This document shows positions 39,353 through 49,994 of a DNA stretch of 64,000 nt, piece after piece. The position numbers were made by a program, and so were the translations under genes. The DNA is taken from assembly GCA_021741145.1 (NCBI GenBank), contig JAIOYK010000026.1:1-64000 (forward strand), given 5' to 3'. This stretch comes from Rhodospirillum sp. Lineage in GTDB: Bacteria > Pseudomonadota > Alphaproteobacteria > Rhodospirillales > Rhodospirillaceae. How positions within the stretch are numbered: position 1 is the first letter of the stretch; each line of letters opens with the position of its first letter. The notes under the pieces were generated by a model, which did no database searches, was not told the origin of the DNA, and saw only the letters and a program-made list of their open reading frames with translations.

Positions 39353-39943
39353 TCAGAACTTCACTCTGTTCGCCGAAACAAGAGCGCTCCGGCGCCAATG
39401 GCGACGTCCCCGCCCAGACGGAAATCATCGCGGCACCAAGTATCAGACCATCAATCACATCATGCAATCAGCCATTCGTATGAATTTTTCAATCATGGAG
39501 CGCGAGGCTAAGTAAATTCGATAGAAAAATGATCCCCCCTCACCATGTCTCTTATTATTTTCTTATTATTTATTCTTAAATAGCCTCATTTTCTCCACCC
39601 CATGGAGCACCGCCCCGAAAGAGCGATCGCGGGAAGGGGGGAGAGGGAGGGGGATACGGCCTCGGATGATCAAGCCAACCGTCCAATCCGCATTCGAACC
39701 AAAATAAAGAAAAATAAGTGCTCGGAAATAAATAAGATCGCTCTCTTCACACAATATACACCCCATAACTTGCTAATATTTATGATACTTGCAAATGATA
39801 GGTAGCATTCTATATTTTCACATGCCTTTCTTTTATGTCGCATAATATTTTCCGGAGACGGTTGACTCATCGGAATGACACACATACCCTAGGAGCCATC
39901 TCGCGTAGTCATCTTCATTCATTATAGACCTGGGACATTCCAT

Positions 39944-41143
39944 TTGAGCGGAACCGAACAACTCGTCGTCCGCGATCTTTTCAAGGTATTCGGCGACGAA
40001 CCGAAAAAGGCTATCTCCCTCTACCGGGACGGCTTGAGCAAGGAGGCGGTTTTCGAGAAAACCGGCCTCACCATTGGCGTATGCGACGCGAATTTCACCG
40101 TCCACAAGGGCGAGATTTTCGTGATCATGGGGCTGTCCGGATCGGGCAAATCAACCTTGGTCCGCATGCTCAACCGCCTGATCAGCCCCAGCTCCGGGGA
40201 AATCGTGGTCGATGGCGTGGACATCGCGGCGATGAACGAAGACGATCTGCTCGCCTTCCGCCGCAAGCACATCAGCATGGTCTTCCAGTCCTTCGCGCTG
40301 ATGCCCCACCTGACCGTCCTACAGAACACCGGCTTTGGGCTGGAACTGTCCGGCGTGGAGAAAGGCGAAAGGGATCAGCGGTCCCTCTCCGCCCTCGAAC
40401 AGGTGGGCCTCGCGGCCTGGGCCAACAGCTACCCCAACGAGTTATCGGGCGGCATGCAACAGCGCGTCGGCCTGGCCCGCGCATTGGCCAATGACCCCGA
40501 CATCCTGTTGATGGACGAAGCCTTCAGCGCGCTTGATCCGTTGATCCGGGCGGAAATGCAAGATGAGCTTCTGACCCTGCAGGAAGCGCAGAAGAGGACC
40601 ATCATTTTCATTTCCCACGACTTGGACGAGGCCATGCGCATCGGAGATCGGATCGCCATCATGGAAGGCGGCCGCGTCGTGCAGGTGGGGAGCCCCGACG
40701 AAATTCTGAACAACCCGGCGGACGACTACGTGAAGTCCTTTTTCCGGGGCGTGGACGTCACCAATGTGCTGTCGGCCAAGGACGTGGCCCGCAAACAACA
40801 GGTGACCATGTTCGACCGGGAAGGCAATGTCCGGGCCGCCCTGAACCGTTTGAGCCAGGCCGACCGGGACTTCGCCTATGTGGTGGACAAGGCCCAACGG
40901 TACCACGGCGTGGTCTCCATCGCCTCCCTCGAGGAGGAGTTGAAGAAACCCAAGCCCGAGATCCACAGCGCTTTCCTGCCGGACGTCACGCCCATTCCCG
41001 GAGACACCACCATTGGCGAGATCATCACCCTGGTGGCCCATGCCCCCTGCGGATTGCCCGTGGTCGATGAAAAGGGCAAATACCTGGGCGTTATCTCCCG
41101 GGCCGTCCTCCTTAAAACCCTGGACCGGGAGGGCTCGGAATAA
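39944..41143 (+). CDS. proV: glycine betaine/proline ABC transporter ATP-binding protein
   Basis: [58 protein letters not shown]-terminal CBS-like region; TTG start. Confidence 0.93.
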   Translation: MSGTEQLVVRDLFKVFGDEPKKAISLYRDGLSKEAVFEKTGLTIGVCDANFTVHKGEIFVIMGLSGSGKSTLVRMLNRLISPSSGEIVVDGVDIAAMNEDDLLAFRRKHISMVFQSFALMPHLTVLQNTGFGLELSGVEKGERDQRSLSALEQVGLAAWANSYPNELSGGMQQRVGLARALANDPDILLMDEAFSALDPLIRAEMQDELLTLQEAQKRTIIFISHDLDEAMRIGDRIAIMEGGRVVQVGSPDEILNNPADDYVKSFFRGVDVTNVLSAKDVARKQQVTMFDREGNVRAALNRLSQADRDFAYVVDKAQRYHGVVSIASLEEELKKPKPEIHSAFLPDVTPIPGDTTIGEIITLVAHAPCGLPVVDEKGKYLGVISRAVLLKTLDREGSE

Positions 41144-42252
41144 TGGCTGATCAACCCAACAATCCCTGGGCCACGCCCCAAGCCGACTCGGCCCCCTCGG
41201 TTCCCGACGCCGCGCCCGCGGCGTCCAACCCCTGGGGAAGCGGTGGCGGCGCGGCGGATGCGGCCACGAGCTCCGGCGGAAGCGATTTCCTGAGTCAGGC
41301 CCTTCCAGCGCCCGCTCATGATGCCTTCAGCCTTTGGGATCCGTTCAAGGATTCGGTGATCCCTCTCGACGTCTGGGTCGAGCACGGACTGGATTGGGTG
41401 GTGAACAACTTCAGGTTCATTTTCCAGGCCGTCCGCACTCCAATCGACACGGTTCTGACGGGCATCGAAACCACCCTGACCTGGGTCGCCCCGCCGGTCA
41501 TGCTGGTTCTGATCGGCCTGATCGCCTGGCAGATCGCCGGACGCAAAATGGCCATCGGCGCGGTTCTGTCCATGACGTTCGTCGGGCTCATTGGCGCCTG
41601 GAACGCCGCCATGGTGACCTTGGCCCTTGTCTTCACCTCGGTCTTCTTCTGCGTGATTGTTGGACTCCCCACCGGGATCTGGCTGGCCCGCAACGACCGG
41701 GCGACCCAGATTACCCGACCCATCCTCGACGCCATGCAGACCACGCCCGCCTTCGTCTATCTGGTGCCCATCGTCATGCTGTTCGGCATCGGCAACGTGC
41801 CCGGCGTGGTGGTGACCATCATCTTCGCCCTTCCACCGCTGATCCGCCTGACCAACCTGGGCATCCGCCAAGTGCCGGAGGACCTGATCGAAGCGGCCCA
41901 CAGCTTCGGCGCCTCGAACCGGCAACTGCTGTTCAAGGTCCAATTGCCCCTGGCCATGCCCACCATCATGGCTGGCGTGAACCAGACTCTGATGCTGTCC
42001 CTGTCCATGGTGGTGATCGCCTCGATGATCGCCGTGGGTGGCCTGGGCCAGATGGTGCTGCGCGGCATCGGCCGCCTGGACATGGGGCTGGCGACGATTG
42101 GCGGCGTCGGCATCGTCCTTCTCGCCATCATTATCGACCGCTTGACCCAGGCCCTGGGCGTGTCCAAGCGCGACCGGGGGAATCTGGAATGGTTCGAGAC
42201 CGGTCCGGTTGGCCTGCTCCGCCGGATGCTGGGCAAGAAGCCAGCGGCCTGA
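41143..42252 (+). CDS. proW: glycine betaine/proline ABC transporter permease
   Basis: [69 protein letters not shown]. Confidence 0.94.
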   Translation: MADQPNNPWATPQADSAPSVPDAAPAASNPWGSGGGAADAATSSGGSDFLSQALPAPAHDAFSLWDPFKDSVIPLDVWVEHGLDWVVNNFRFIFQAVRTPIDTVLTGIETTLTWVAPPVMLVLIGLIAWQIAGRKMAIGAVLSMTFVGLIGAWNAAMVTLALVFTSVFFCVIVGLPTGIWLARNDRATQITRPILDAMQTTPAFVYLVPIVMLFGIGNVPGVVVTIIFALPPLIRLTNLGIRQVPEDLIEAAHSFGASNRQLLFKVQLPLAMPTIMAGVNQTLMLSLSMVVIASMIAVGGLGQMVLRGIGRLDMGLATIGGVGIVLLAIIIDRLTQALGVSKRDRGNLEWFETGPVGLLRRMLGKKPAA

Positions 42253-42353
42253 CCGGACCCGCCCATACCCTTTTCACCCATCGGGATGGCCCGTCCTTTG
42301 GCCATCCCGTTCCTCCGCCCTCCAGCGGCGAAACCAATAGGAGAGCACGGACA

Positions 42354-43376
42354 ATGACCATCGCTTTCACCACCAAGACGGCGCGCCGCCTGGCCGCCAC
42401 CCTGGCCCTTTCTTCCACCCTTGTCACGGGAACGGCCCTGGCCGAGGACATGCCGGGTAAGGGAGTCTCGGTGACCCCCCTGAAGTCGTCCATCGCCGAG
42501 GAAACCTTCCAGACCGAACTCGTGAACAAGGCCCTGGAAGAGCTGGGCTACGACGTTCAGCCGATCCAGGAAATCGAGTACGCCACCGCGATCGTGGCCC
42601 TGGCCAACGGCGACGGCACCTTCATGGCCGACTACTGGGATCCCCTACACGTTGACTTCTATAAAAACGCCGGTGGGGCCGATAAGCTTTACATGGAAGG
42701 GGTTTATTCCCCGGGCGCCCTGCAGGGCTACCTGATCGACAAGAAAACCGCCGACAAATACGGCATCAAGAGCATCGATCAGCTGAAGGATCCGAAAATC
42801 GCCGCCCTGTTCGACGTCAACGATGACGGCAAGGCCGACCTGTCGGGCTGCAACCCCGGCTGGGGCTGCGAGAAGGTGATCGAGCACCACCTGGACGCCT
42901 ATGGTCTGCGGGACACCGTAACCCATAACCAGGGGTCCTATTCGGCCATCATCGCCGACACCATCACTCGGTACGAGCAGGGCGAGCCCATCCTGTACTA
43001 CACCTGGACCCCCTACTGGGTATCCGGCGTGCTGGTTCCGGGCAAGGACGTCACTTGGCTGCAGGTGCCCTTCTCCGCCCTGCCCGGCGAGCGCGAGAAT
43101 GTTGACACCTCCCTGCCGGACGGCAGCAACTACGGCTTCCAGGCCAACAACCAGCGCATCATCGCCAACAAGACCTTCGCCGAAGCCAACCCGGCCGCGG
43201 CCAAGCTCTTCGCGATCATGGAACTGTCGGCCAACGACATTTCCGCCCAGAACCTGCGGATGCGCGACGGCGAGGCCTCCGAAGCCGACATCTCCCGTCA
43301 CGTCGACGCCTGGATCAAAACCAACCAGGACACCTTCGACGGCTGGTTGGCCGAGGCCCGCGAGGCCGCCAAGTAG
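42354..43376 (+). CDS. proX: glycine betaine/proline periplasmic binding protein
   Basis: Signal peptide, [60 protein letters not shown]; start trimmed from 41334 ORF. Confidence 0.93.
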   Translation: MTIAFTTKTARRLAATLALSSTLVTGTALAEDMPGKGVSVTPLKSSIAEETFQTELVNKALEELGYDVQPIQEIEYATAIVALANGDGTFMADYWDPLHVDFYKNAGGADKLYMEGVYSPGALQGYLIDKKTADKYGIKSIDQLKDPKIAALFDVNDDGKADLSGCNPGWGCEKVIEHHLDAYGLRDTVTHNQGSYSAIIADTITRYEQGEPILYYTWTPYWVSGVLVPGKDVTWLQVPFSALPGERENVDTSLPDGSNYGFQANNQRIIANKTFAEANPAAAKLFAIMELSANDISAQNLRMRDGEASEADISRHVDAWIKTNQDTFDGWLAEAREAAK

Positions 43377-43431
43377 AGCGGAAATCAGCCGGGGATATCC
43401 TCTCCGGTTAAGTCTCCACTGGAACAAATTG

Positions 43432-43468
43432 GACCGGGCCGCTTCTGAAGAGCGGCCCGGTCTTTTTT
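43432..43468 (+). terminator. rho-independent terminator after proX
   Basis: GACCGGGCCGCT-tctgaag-AGCGGCCCGGTC-TTTTTT, 12-bp perfect stem. Confidence 0.95.
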
Positions 43469-43500
43469 GCGCCTATCCGATTCCCTTCGGATCGAACTGG

Positions 43501-44010
43501 TCAGGAGATTTCCGCGTAGCGCTCGCCCTTGGCATTGCAGACCGGGCAATGGTCCGGCGCGTCCCCAATGACCGTATGGCCACAGACCGGACAGACCCGG
43601 ATCGGCGCGTCAACGAGATCGGCGCCATCGCGCACTGCCCGCGCGGCTTGCTTAAACAGATCGTAGTGGACCTTCTCCACTTCCATGGCGAGGCTCATGG
43701 AGCGCTCCGCCCGCCTGTGCCCCTCGGCATGGGCGATGGCGACCATGGCGGGATACATCTCGGTGAATTCGTGCTCCTCGCCCATCATGGCATCGTCCAG
43801 ATTCTCGCTGGTGCCCTTCACCCCGTCCGCGGCCCGCAGGTGAGACAGGGCGTGGATGGTTTCGGCCGCGGCCACGGCCCGGAATAGCTTGGCCACCTGC
43901 TCGAACCCATCCTTCGCGGCCTGCTCCCCATAGGCCAAATACCGGCGGTTCGCCTGGCTTTCCCCCGAGAAGGCTTCCATCAGTTCGTCTTGCGCGCTCA
44001 TGGCGTTCAT
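43501..44010 (-). CDS. rubrerythrin
   Basis: FSGESQANRRYLAYGEQA... C-terminal rubredoxin-like VCPVCGHTVIGDAPDHCPVCNAKGERY. Confidence 0.93.
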   Translation of the reverse strand: MNAMSAQDELMEAFSGESQANRRYLAYGEQAAKDGFEQVAKLFRAVAAAETIHALSHLRAADGVKGTSENLDDAMMGEEHEFTEMYPAMVAIAHAEGHRRAERSMSLAMEVEKVHYDLFKQAARAVRDGADLVDAPIRVCPVCGHTVIGDAPDHCPVCNAKGERYAEIS

Positions 44011-44314
44011 GTCCTTTAAAAGACTCTCGAATCTCTGTCCCTTGACGCGCGTGCTGGCGCGCTCAACGGCGGTGATCCCTGACTATATCCCCAACCTGGG
44101 GTGCGAACACTGATCGGGATCAAACGGCAAATGACGGAACTCGAAATAATTTTACGACTTTCTGTATAAATATCGTTTTTTCTTGTTTTGGCCGATTTTC
44201 CCGTGCACCCTTCGGAAAAATAAATTCCGGCCCAATAAGGGCGGAACGCCCGGGACGGATCAAAGCAACGCCCTGTCCCGGGTTGGGAGACACCAGGAAC
44301 AGGAGGATTTGTCC

Positions 44315-45619
44315 ATGCGTAAGACGTCCTTGTTGAGCATGCCACCCGGCGTGACTCGCCGGACCATGTTGAAGACCGGCGCGGGCCTCGCGGCCCTGGG
44401 CGCCGCCAGCGCTTTCCCCGCGCCTTTTGTGCGCGCCGCCAAGACCTTCAAGATCGGTTTTGTCAGCCCGAAGACCGGTCCCCTCGCCGTCTTCGCGGAA
44501 TCCGACGATTTCACCATGGCCCAGGTGATGAAGGCGATCGGGTCCGGTATCACCGTGGACGGCGCCCAGATCCCCGTGGAGATCGTCTACAGGGACTCCC
44601 AGTCCAGTTCCAACCGGGCCGCCGAGGCGGCGTCGGAATTGATCCTGGACGAGGGGGTGGACCTGGTCGTCGCCGCCAGCACCCCGGCCACCACCAATCC
44701 CGTGGCCGACCAGTGCGAAGTCAACGGCGTGCCCTGCATTACCAACGACACCCCCTGGCAGCCCCATTTCTTCGGCCGGGGCGGCGACCCCGCCACGGGG
44801 TTCGAGTGGACCTACCACTTCTTCTGGGGGCTGGAGGATATCATCGGATCCTTCACCAGCCTGTGGTCCAACCTGGAGACCAACAAAGTCGTTGGATCCC
44901 TCTGGCCCAATGATTCCGACGGCAATGCCTGGGGCGACCCCAAGATCGGCTTCCCACCGGTACTCGCCGAGCAGGGCTATACCCTGGTCGACCTGGGCCG
45001 TTTCCAAAGCCCCGCGGACGACTTCACCTCTTATCTGATCGATTTCAAGGCCAAGGGCGTGGAGATCGTCACCGGCGTGGCGCCGCCCCCCGATTTCGCC
45101 AACTTCTGGGCTCAAGCCGGGCAACAGGGCTTCAAGCCCAAGATCGCCACGGTCGCCAAGGCCAGCGAATTCCCGGCGGCCATCGAGGCTATCGGCGACC
45201 GGGCCGAGGGGCTGTCCGTGGAAGTCTGGTGGTCCCCGGTCCACCCCTTCTCCTCCAGCCTAACGGGTCAAAGTTCCGCCGAACTGGCCGCTGCCTATAC
45301 CGCGGCGACGGGACGGGTCTGGTCCATGCCTTTGGCCTTCAAGCATTCCCTGTTTGAAGTCGCCCTGGACGCCATGAAGCGCTCCGCTGGCCCCGGCGAG
45401 CCCGAGGCCCTGCGCGACGCCATCGCCGCGACGAACCTGGCGTCCATCGTCGGTCCCGTGAACTTCCAGACGGGACCGGTGCCCAACATCTCCAAGACTC
45501 CCCTGGTCACCGGCCAATGGCAACGCCCGGCCGCGGGCAAGCCCCTGGAGCTGGTGATCGTGGACAACGCCATGGCCAAGGACATTCCCGTCCAGGCGGA
45601 ATTGAAGCCTCTGCCGTAA
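44315..45619 (+). CDS. branched-chain amino-acid/aromatic-type ABC transporter binding protein (Tat-like signal)
   Basis: TRRTMLKTGAGLAALGAASAFPAPFVRAAKTFKIGFVSPKTGPLAVFAE; precedes livG/F/H/M. Confidence 0.88.
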   Translation: MRKTSLLSMPPGVTRRTMLKTGAGLAALGAASAFPAPFVRAAKTFKIGFVSPKTGPLAVFAESDDFTMAQVMKAIGSGITVDGAQIPVEIVYRDSQSSSNRAAEAASELILDEGVDLVVAASTPATTNPVADQCEVNGVPCITNDTPWQPHFFGRGGDPATGFEWTYHFFWGLEDIIGSFTSLWSNLETNKVVGSLWPNDSDGNAWGDPKIGFPPVLAEQGYTLVDLGRFQSPADDFTSYLIDFKAKGVEIVTGVAPPPDFANFWAQAGQQGFKPKIATVAKASEFPAAIEAIGDRAEGLSVEVWWSPVHPFSSSLTGQSSAELAAAYTAATGRVWSMPLAFKHSLFEVALDAMKRSAGPGEPEALRDAIAATNLASIVGPVNFQTGPVPNISKTPLVTGQWQRPAAGKPLELVIVDNAMAKDIPVQAELKPLP

Positions 45620-45751
45620 CGGTTCGAGTGCTTCCGGGCGCCGGACACTGCCCATGATCCCGTGGCGGAGGTCTTCTCTCGCCGCCGCGGTTCCGTCCGG
45701 CGCCCCTTTTTCCTCCGCCATCCAGCCCCAGAAAACCGGGAGCCATCGGCC

Positions 45752-46477
45752 ATGACCGTGCTGCTGGACGTGAATTCCGTGGACAAGTCCTATGGCAGTC
45801 TTCACGTCACCCAACATTTGTCCTTTTCCCTCGCCGAGGGTGAAGCCCTGGGCGTGATCGGACCCAATGGGGCGGGCAAAACCACCCTGTTCAACCTGAT
45901 CACCGGCGACGTGAAGCCGGACGGCGGGTCGTTGTGCTTCGCCGGAACTCCCTTGGACACCCACCCCCCCTCCGGCCGCTGCCGCCTGGGGATCGGGCGT
46001 ACCTACCAGATCCCCCACCCCTTCACGGGTATGACCGTGTTCGAGAACGTCCTGGTGGGGGCGGCCTTTGGCGCGGACATTTCCGAAAGCGCGGCGAACC
46101 GGGTGGCCATCGACATCCTCGACCGCTGTGGCCTGATCGACAAGGCCAACCAGTTGGCGGGCAGCCTTACCCTGTTGGACCGCAAGCGGCTGGAACTGGC
46201 CCGGGCGCTGGCCAGTGGCCCCCGGTTGCTGCTGCTCGACGAAATCGCCGGAGGCCTGACGGAACACGAGGTCCATGACCTGATCGCCCTGATCAAGGAG
46301 ATCCGGGAAAGTGGCGTTTCCCTCATCTGGATCGAGCACATTGTCCACGCCCTGATGGCCGTGGTCGACCGGCTGATGGTTATCAACTTCGGCGCCCTGC
46401 TGCGCGAGGGCGCCCCCCGGGCGGTCATGGACAGCCCGGACGTGAAGGAGATCTACATGGGGATCGACGTGGAATGA
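45752..46477 (+). CDS. livG: branched-chain-type ABC transporter ATP-binding protein LivG
   Basis: GPNGAGKTTLFNLITGDVKPDGG, RTYQIPHPFTGMTVFENVLVGA. Confidence 0.88.
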   Translation: MTVLLDVNSVDKSYGSLHVTQHLSFSLAEGEALGVIGPNGAGKTTLFNLITGDVKPDGGSLCFAGTPLDTHPPSGRCRLGIGRTYQIPHPFTGMTVFENVLVGAAFGADISESAANRVAIDILDRCGLIDKANQLAGSLTLLDRKRLELARALASGPRLLLLDEIAGGLTEHEVHDLIALIKEIRESGVSLIWIEHIVHALMAVVDRLMVINFGALLREGAPRAVMDSPDVKEIYMGIDVE

Positions 46478-47175
46478 CCGCTCTGCTCGACGTGACCGGC
46501 TTGACCGCCCAGTACGGGGATTCCCAGGCCCTGTTCGGCATCGATTTCTCCCTCGACCAGGGCGAGACGGTGTCCATCATCGGATCCAACGGGGCCGGAA
46601 AGTCCACTTTTCTGAAAAGCCTTTGCGGCCTGCTCCCCCGCCCGGTCGAAGCCATCCGCTTCAAGGGCGCGCCCATCGGCGGACTGGCCGCCCATCAGGT
46701 GGCCAAGGCCGGGATCGCCCTGGTGCCGGAAGGGCGGCGCCTCTTCCCCAGCCTGTCGGTGGAGGACAATTTGCGCATCGGCGCCACAACGGGCCGCCCC
46801 GGGCCCTGGTCCCTTCCCCGGGTTTACGATCTATTTCCCGCCCTGCACGCCCGGCGCAAGCAGCCCGGGACGGCCCTCTCCGGAGGCCAGCAGCAGATGG
46901 TGGCCATTGGCCGGGCCTTGATGGCCAATCCAGAGGTGCTGCTTTGCGACGAAATCTCCCTGGGTCTGGCGCCAACGGTGATCAAGGACATTTACCGGGG
47001 CCTGGAAACCGTCATCGGCGAGGGAACCTCCGTCATCGTCGTCGAGCAGGACATCGCCCAGGCCCTGAAAGTGTCTTCCCGCTTCTATTGCTTCCAGGAG
47101 GGCCGGGTCTCCCTGAAGGGGCGTCCCGGCGCGGTTCCCATGGCGGACATCTCCGCGGCCTATTTCGGAGTGTGA
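46474..47175 (+). CDS. livF: branched-chain-type ABC transporter ATP-binding protein LivF
   Basis: GSNGAGKSTFLKSLCGLL, LVPEGRRLFPSLSVEDNLRIGA, LSGGQQQMVAIGRALMANPEVLLCDEISLGLAPTVI. Confidence 0.9.
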   Translation: MTALLDVTGLTAQYGDSQALFGIDFSLDQGETVSIIGSNGAGKSTFLKSLCGLLPRPVEAIRFKGAPIGGLAAHQVAKAGIALVPEGRRLFPSLSVEDNLRIGATTGRPGPWSLPRVYDLFPALHARRKQPGTALSGGQQQMVAIGRALMANPEVLLCDEISLGLAPTVIKDIYRGLETVIGEGTSVIVVEQDIAQALKVSSRFYCFQEGRVSLKGRPGAVPMADISAAYFGV

Positions 47176-47179
47176 GCCC

Positions 47180-48052
47180 GTGATCGACTGGATAAACACC
47201 CTGATCCAAGGCCTGCTGACCGGCGGTCTCTACGCCCTGTTCGCGGTGGGCCTCTCGCTGGCGTTCGGCGTCATGCGGCTGGTCAACATCGCCCATGGCG
47301 ACCTGATCATCCTGGCCGCCTATCTGGCCCTGGTGGCCGTGGAGGCGACGGGCATGCCCGCGCTCGCGGCCCTGTTGGTGGTCGTCCCCGCCATGGCCCT
47401 GTTCGGCTATGGCCTGCAACGGGGCCTCTTGGTCCATACCGTGGGCAAGGGGTTGCTGTCGCCGCTGTTGGTCACCTTCGGCCTGTCCATCATTCTCCAG
47501 AACTTGATGTTGGAGATCTTTTCCGCGGACAGCCGGGGCGTCCAGGCGGGCCTATTGGAGACCCTGTCCCTGGAGGTGGTGGACGGCATTACCGTCGGAG
47601 TCCTGCCCCTTCTGATCCTGGCCAGCGCCGTGGTCGTCGTCGGGGGACTGCAACTCCTTTTCTCCCACACGGGCCTCGGCCGGTCCTTCAAGGCGACATC
47701 CGACGATCCAGAGACCGCCAGCCTGATGGGCATCGACCCCAAGCGGGTTTATGCGCTCGCCATGGGACTGGCCATGGCCATCGTCGCCATCGCCGGAGTC
47801 TATACGGCCATCCGCACCAGCTTCGACCCCCTGAACGGGCCGAGCCGCCTTCTCTTCGCCTTCGAGGCCGTGATCATCGGCGGTCTCGGCTCCCTTTGGG
47901 GTACCTTGGCGGGTGGGTTGATCCTTGGACTGTCCCAGGCCATCGGATTCCGTCTGGATCCGGGCTGGGGCATCCTGGCCAGCCATCTGACCTTCCTCGC
48001 CGTGCTGGTGGTCCGCCCCAACGGCCTCTTCCCCCGCACCCGTGACCGGTGA
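47180..48052 (+). CDS. livH: branched-chain-type ABC transporter permease LivH
   Basis: LIQGLLTGGLYALFAVGLSLAFGVMRLVNIAHGDLIILAAYLAL. Confidence 0.92.
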   Translation: MIDWINTLIQGLLTGGLYALFAVGLSLAFGVMRLVNIAHGDLIILAAYLALVAVEATGMPALAALLVVVPAMALFGYGLQRGLLVHTVGKGLLSPLLVTFGLSIILQNLMLEIFSADSRGVQAGLLETLSLEVVDGITVGVLPLLILASAVVVVGGLQLLFSHTGLGRSFKATSDDPETASLMGIDPKRVYALAMGLAMAIVAIAGVYTAIRTSFDPLNGPSRLLFAFEAVIIGGLGSLWGTLAGGLILGLSQAIGFRLDPGWGILASHLTFLAVLVVRPNGLFPRTRDR

Positions 48053-48060
48053 GGCGCCCC

Positions 48061-49128
48061 ATGACCGACTGTCTTCCGCACCCGCCCGCCCCTCCGGCCT
48101 CCACCCGTTATTCCGTGGTCACCCAGACCCGGTTCAGCCGCATGGGCGAGATCGCCCTGATCCTGGTGGCCATCGCGCTTTGCCTGATGCCCTGGTGGGG
48201 AGATCGGGGATTGATCCGCACCGCCACGGAGTTCCTCTACGTCCTCGCGCTGGCCCAGACCTGGAACCTGCTCGCCGGATATGGTGGTTTGGTCTCCATC
48301 GGCCAACAGGCCTTCATCGGTCTGGGAGGCTATTGTCTGGTGGTTTTTGGCGTCCAGATGGGGGTGAACATCTTCCTGGTGATCCCCATCGCCGCGGCGG
48401 TATCGGCCCTGGTGGCCATCCCCGCGGGCGTCCTGTTGTTTCGGTTGCGGGGGGCCTATTTCGCCGTGGGAACCTGGGTGGTGGCCGAGGTTCTGCGCCT
48501 GTTGACGGCCAATACCACCGCGGTGGGAGGCGGTTCTGGAACCTCCATCACCACCGCTGTCAAGGGCATCCCGGCCTGGTGGCGGGAAAGCCTGACCCTG
48601 TGGATCGCCATTGTCCTGGGCCTGGGGGCCATCGCCCTGGGATATCTGTTCCTGCGGTCGCGGAACGGGTTGGCGCTCCAAGCCATCCGGGATTCGGAGC
48701 CGGCCTCGGAGAGTCTGGGGATCCGGGTGGACCGCATGCGCTGGACGGTCTACCTGCTGGCCGCGGCGGGCTGCGGCGCGGTGGGCGCGCTGATCTTCAT
48801 CAGCAAACTGCGCATCTCGCCGGAGGCCGCCTATTCCCTGGACTGGACCACGACCATGTTCTTCATCGTGGTGATCGGCGGCATCGGCACCCTGGAGGGG
48901 CCAATCCTGGGAACCATCCTGTTCTTCGCCCTACGCGGCCTGCTGTCGGGATTCGGCTCCTGGTACCTGATCCTTCTCGGCGCCGTGGCCGTGCTGGTCA
49001 TGGTACGCTGGCCCGATGGCCTTTGGGGCCTGCTATCCCGCAAATGGGATCTGGCCCTTTTCCCCACCCAACGGCGCGTCGTGGCAATCGCACCAAGGAA
49101 AGAGGATTCCCCCCATGGCTCCCGGTGA
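48061..49128 (+). CDS. livM: branched-chain-type ABC transporter permease LivM
   Basis: LAQTWNLLAGYGGLVSIGQQAFIGLGGYCL, LRSRNGLALQAIRDSEPASESLGI. Confidence 0.9.
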   Translation: MTDCLPHPPAPPASTRYSVVTQTRFSRMGEIALILVAIALCLMPWWGDRGLIRTATEFLYVLALAQTWNLLAGYGGLVSIGQQAFIGLGGYCLVVFGVQMGVNIFLVIPIAAAVSALVAIPAGVLLFRLRGAYFAVGTWVVAEVLRLLTANTTAVGGGSGTSITTAVKGIPAWWRESLTLWIAIVLGLGAIALGYLFLRSRNGLALQAIRDSEPASESLGIRVDRMRWTVYLLAAAGCGAVGALIFISKLRISPEAAYSLDWTTTMFFIVVIGGIGTLEGPILGTILFFALRGLLSGFGSWYLILLGAVAVLVMVRWPDGLWGLLSRKWDLALFPTQRRVVAIAPRKEDSPHGSR

Positions 49129-49990
49129 AACCCCGTCGGAAAATCCAGAGATCGGCGACCGCGTCCAGACCGGCGCCTTTTTCACCAACCTGCACGATTG
49201 GGACGAAAGTGATGGACTGGGAAATCCCTTACCCACCTTGCTGATCCACGGTTCCGGTCCGGGTGTGACCGCCTGGGCGAACTGGCGTCTGGTCCTGCCG
49301 GAGTTGGCCCGCCACGGCCGGGTGCTGGCTCCGGACATGGTCGGCTTTGGCTTCACCGACAGGCCCCAGGGTTTCGCCTATACCCTGGAGAGCTGGGTCC
49401 GCCAAATCACCGAATTGCTCGACTCCCTGGGGCTCGAAAAGGTCAATCTGGTTGGAAACTCCTTCGGCGGTGCCGTCTCCCTTGCCTTCTCCCTCGCCCA
49501 TCCGGATCGGGTGACCCGGTTGGCGCTGATGGGCAGTGTCGGCGTGCCCTTCCCCATCACCCCTGAATTGGATGCGGTCTGGGGCTATGAACCCTCCCTG
49601 GACGCCATGCGCGATCTGCTCGACATTTTCGCCTTCGACCGATCCCTGGTGACCGACGAACTGGCCGAACTCCGCTATGGGGCGAGCATTCGCCCGGGGT
49701 TCCAGGAGACCTTCTCCGCCATGTTCCCCGCCCCCCGCCAGCGCTGGGTCGAGGCTCTGGCCAGTGCCCCCGAGGCCATCAGGGCCCTTCCCCACGAAAC
49801 CCTGCTGATCCACGGACGGGACGACCGGGTGATTCCATTGGCCACATCCCTCACCATGCTGAACCTTATTCCCAAGGCTCAACTCCATGTTTTCGGGCAA
49901 TGCGGTCATTGGGTGCAAATCGAGCACCGGGATCGCTTTTGTCGCCTCCTCCTGGACTTCCTGGCGGAAGGTCATCCGGCGGCCCTGTAG
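49115..49990 (+). CDS. alpha/beta hydrolase resembling meta-cleavage product hydrolases
   Basis: LLIHGSGPGVTAWANWR, NLVGNSFGGAVSLAFSLAHPDRV (GNSFGG nucleophile elbow), LLIHGRDDRVIPL, FGQCGHWVQIEH. Confidence 0.85.
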   Translation: MAPGETPSENPEIGDRVQTGAFFTNLHDWDESDGLGNPLPTLLIHGSGPGVTAWANWRLVLPELARHGRVLAPDMVGFGFTDRPQGFAYTLESWVRQITELLDSLGLEKVNLVGNSFGGAVSLAFSLAHPDRVTRLALMGSVGVPFPITPELDAVWGYEPSLDAMRDLLDIFAFDRSLVTDELAELRYGASIRPGFQETFSAMFPAPRQRWVEALASAPEAIRALPHETLLIHGRDDRVIPLATSLTMLNLIPKAQLHVFGQCGHWVQIEHRDRFCRLLLDFLAEGHPAAL

Positions 49991-49994
49991 CCGA

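Noticed and set aside
39670-39885. 71-aa AT-rich minus ORF
   Set aside because: No RBS, domain or coding signal; arises from AT-rich intergenic DNA
41334-42353. N-terminal extension of the proX ORF
   Set aside because: Overlaps proW out of frame; signal peptide and RBS place the start at 42354
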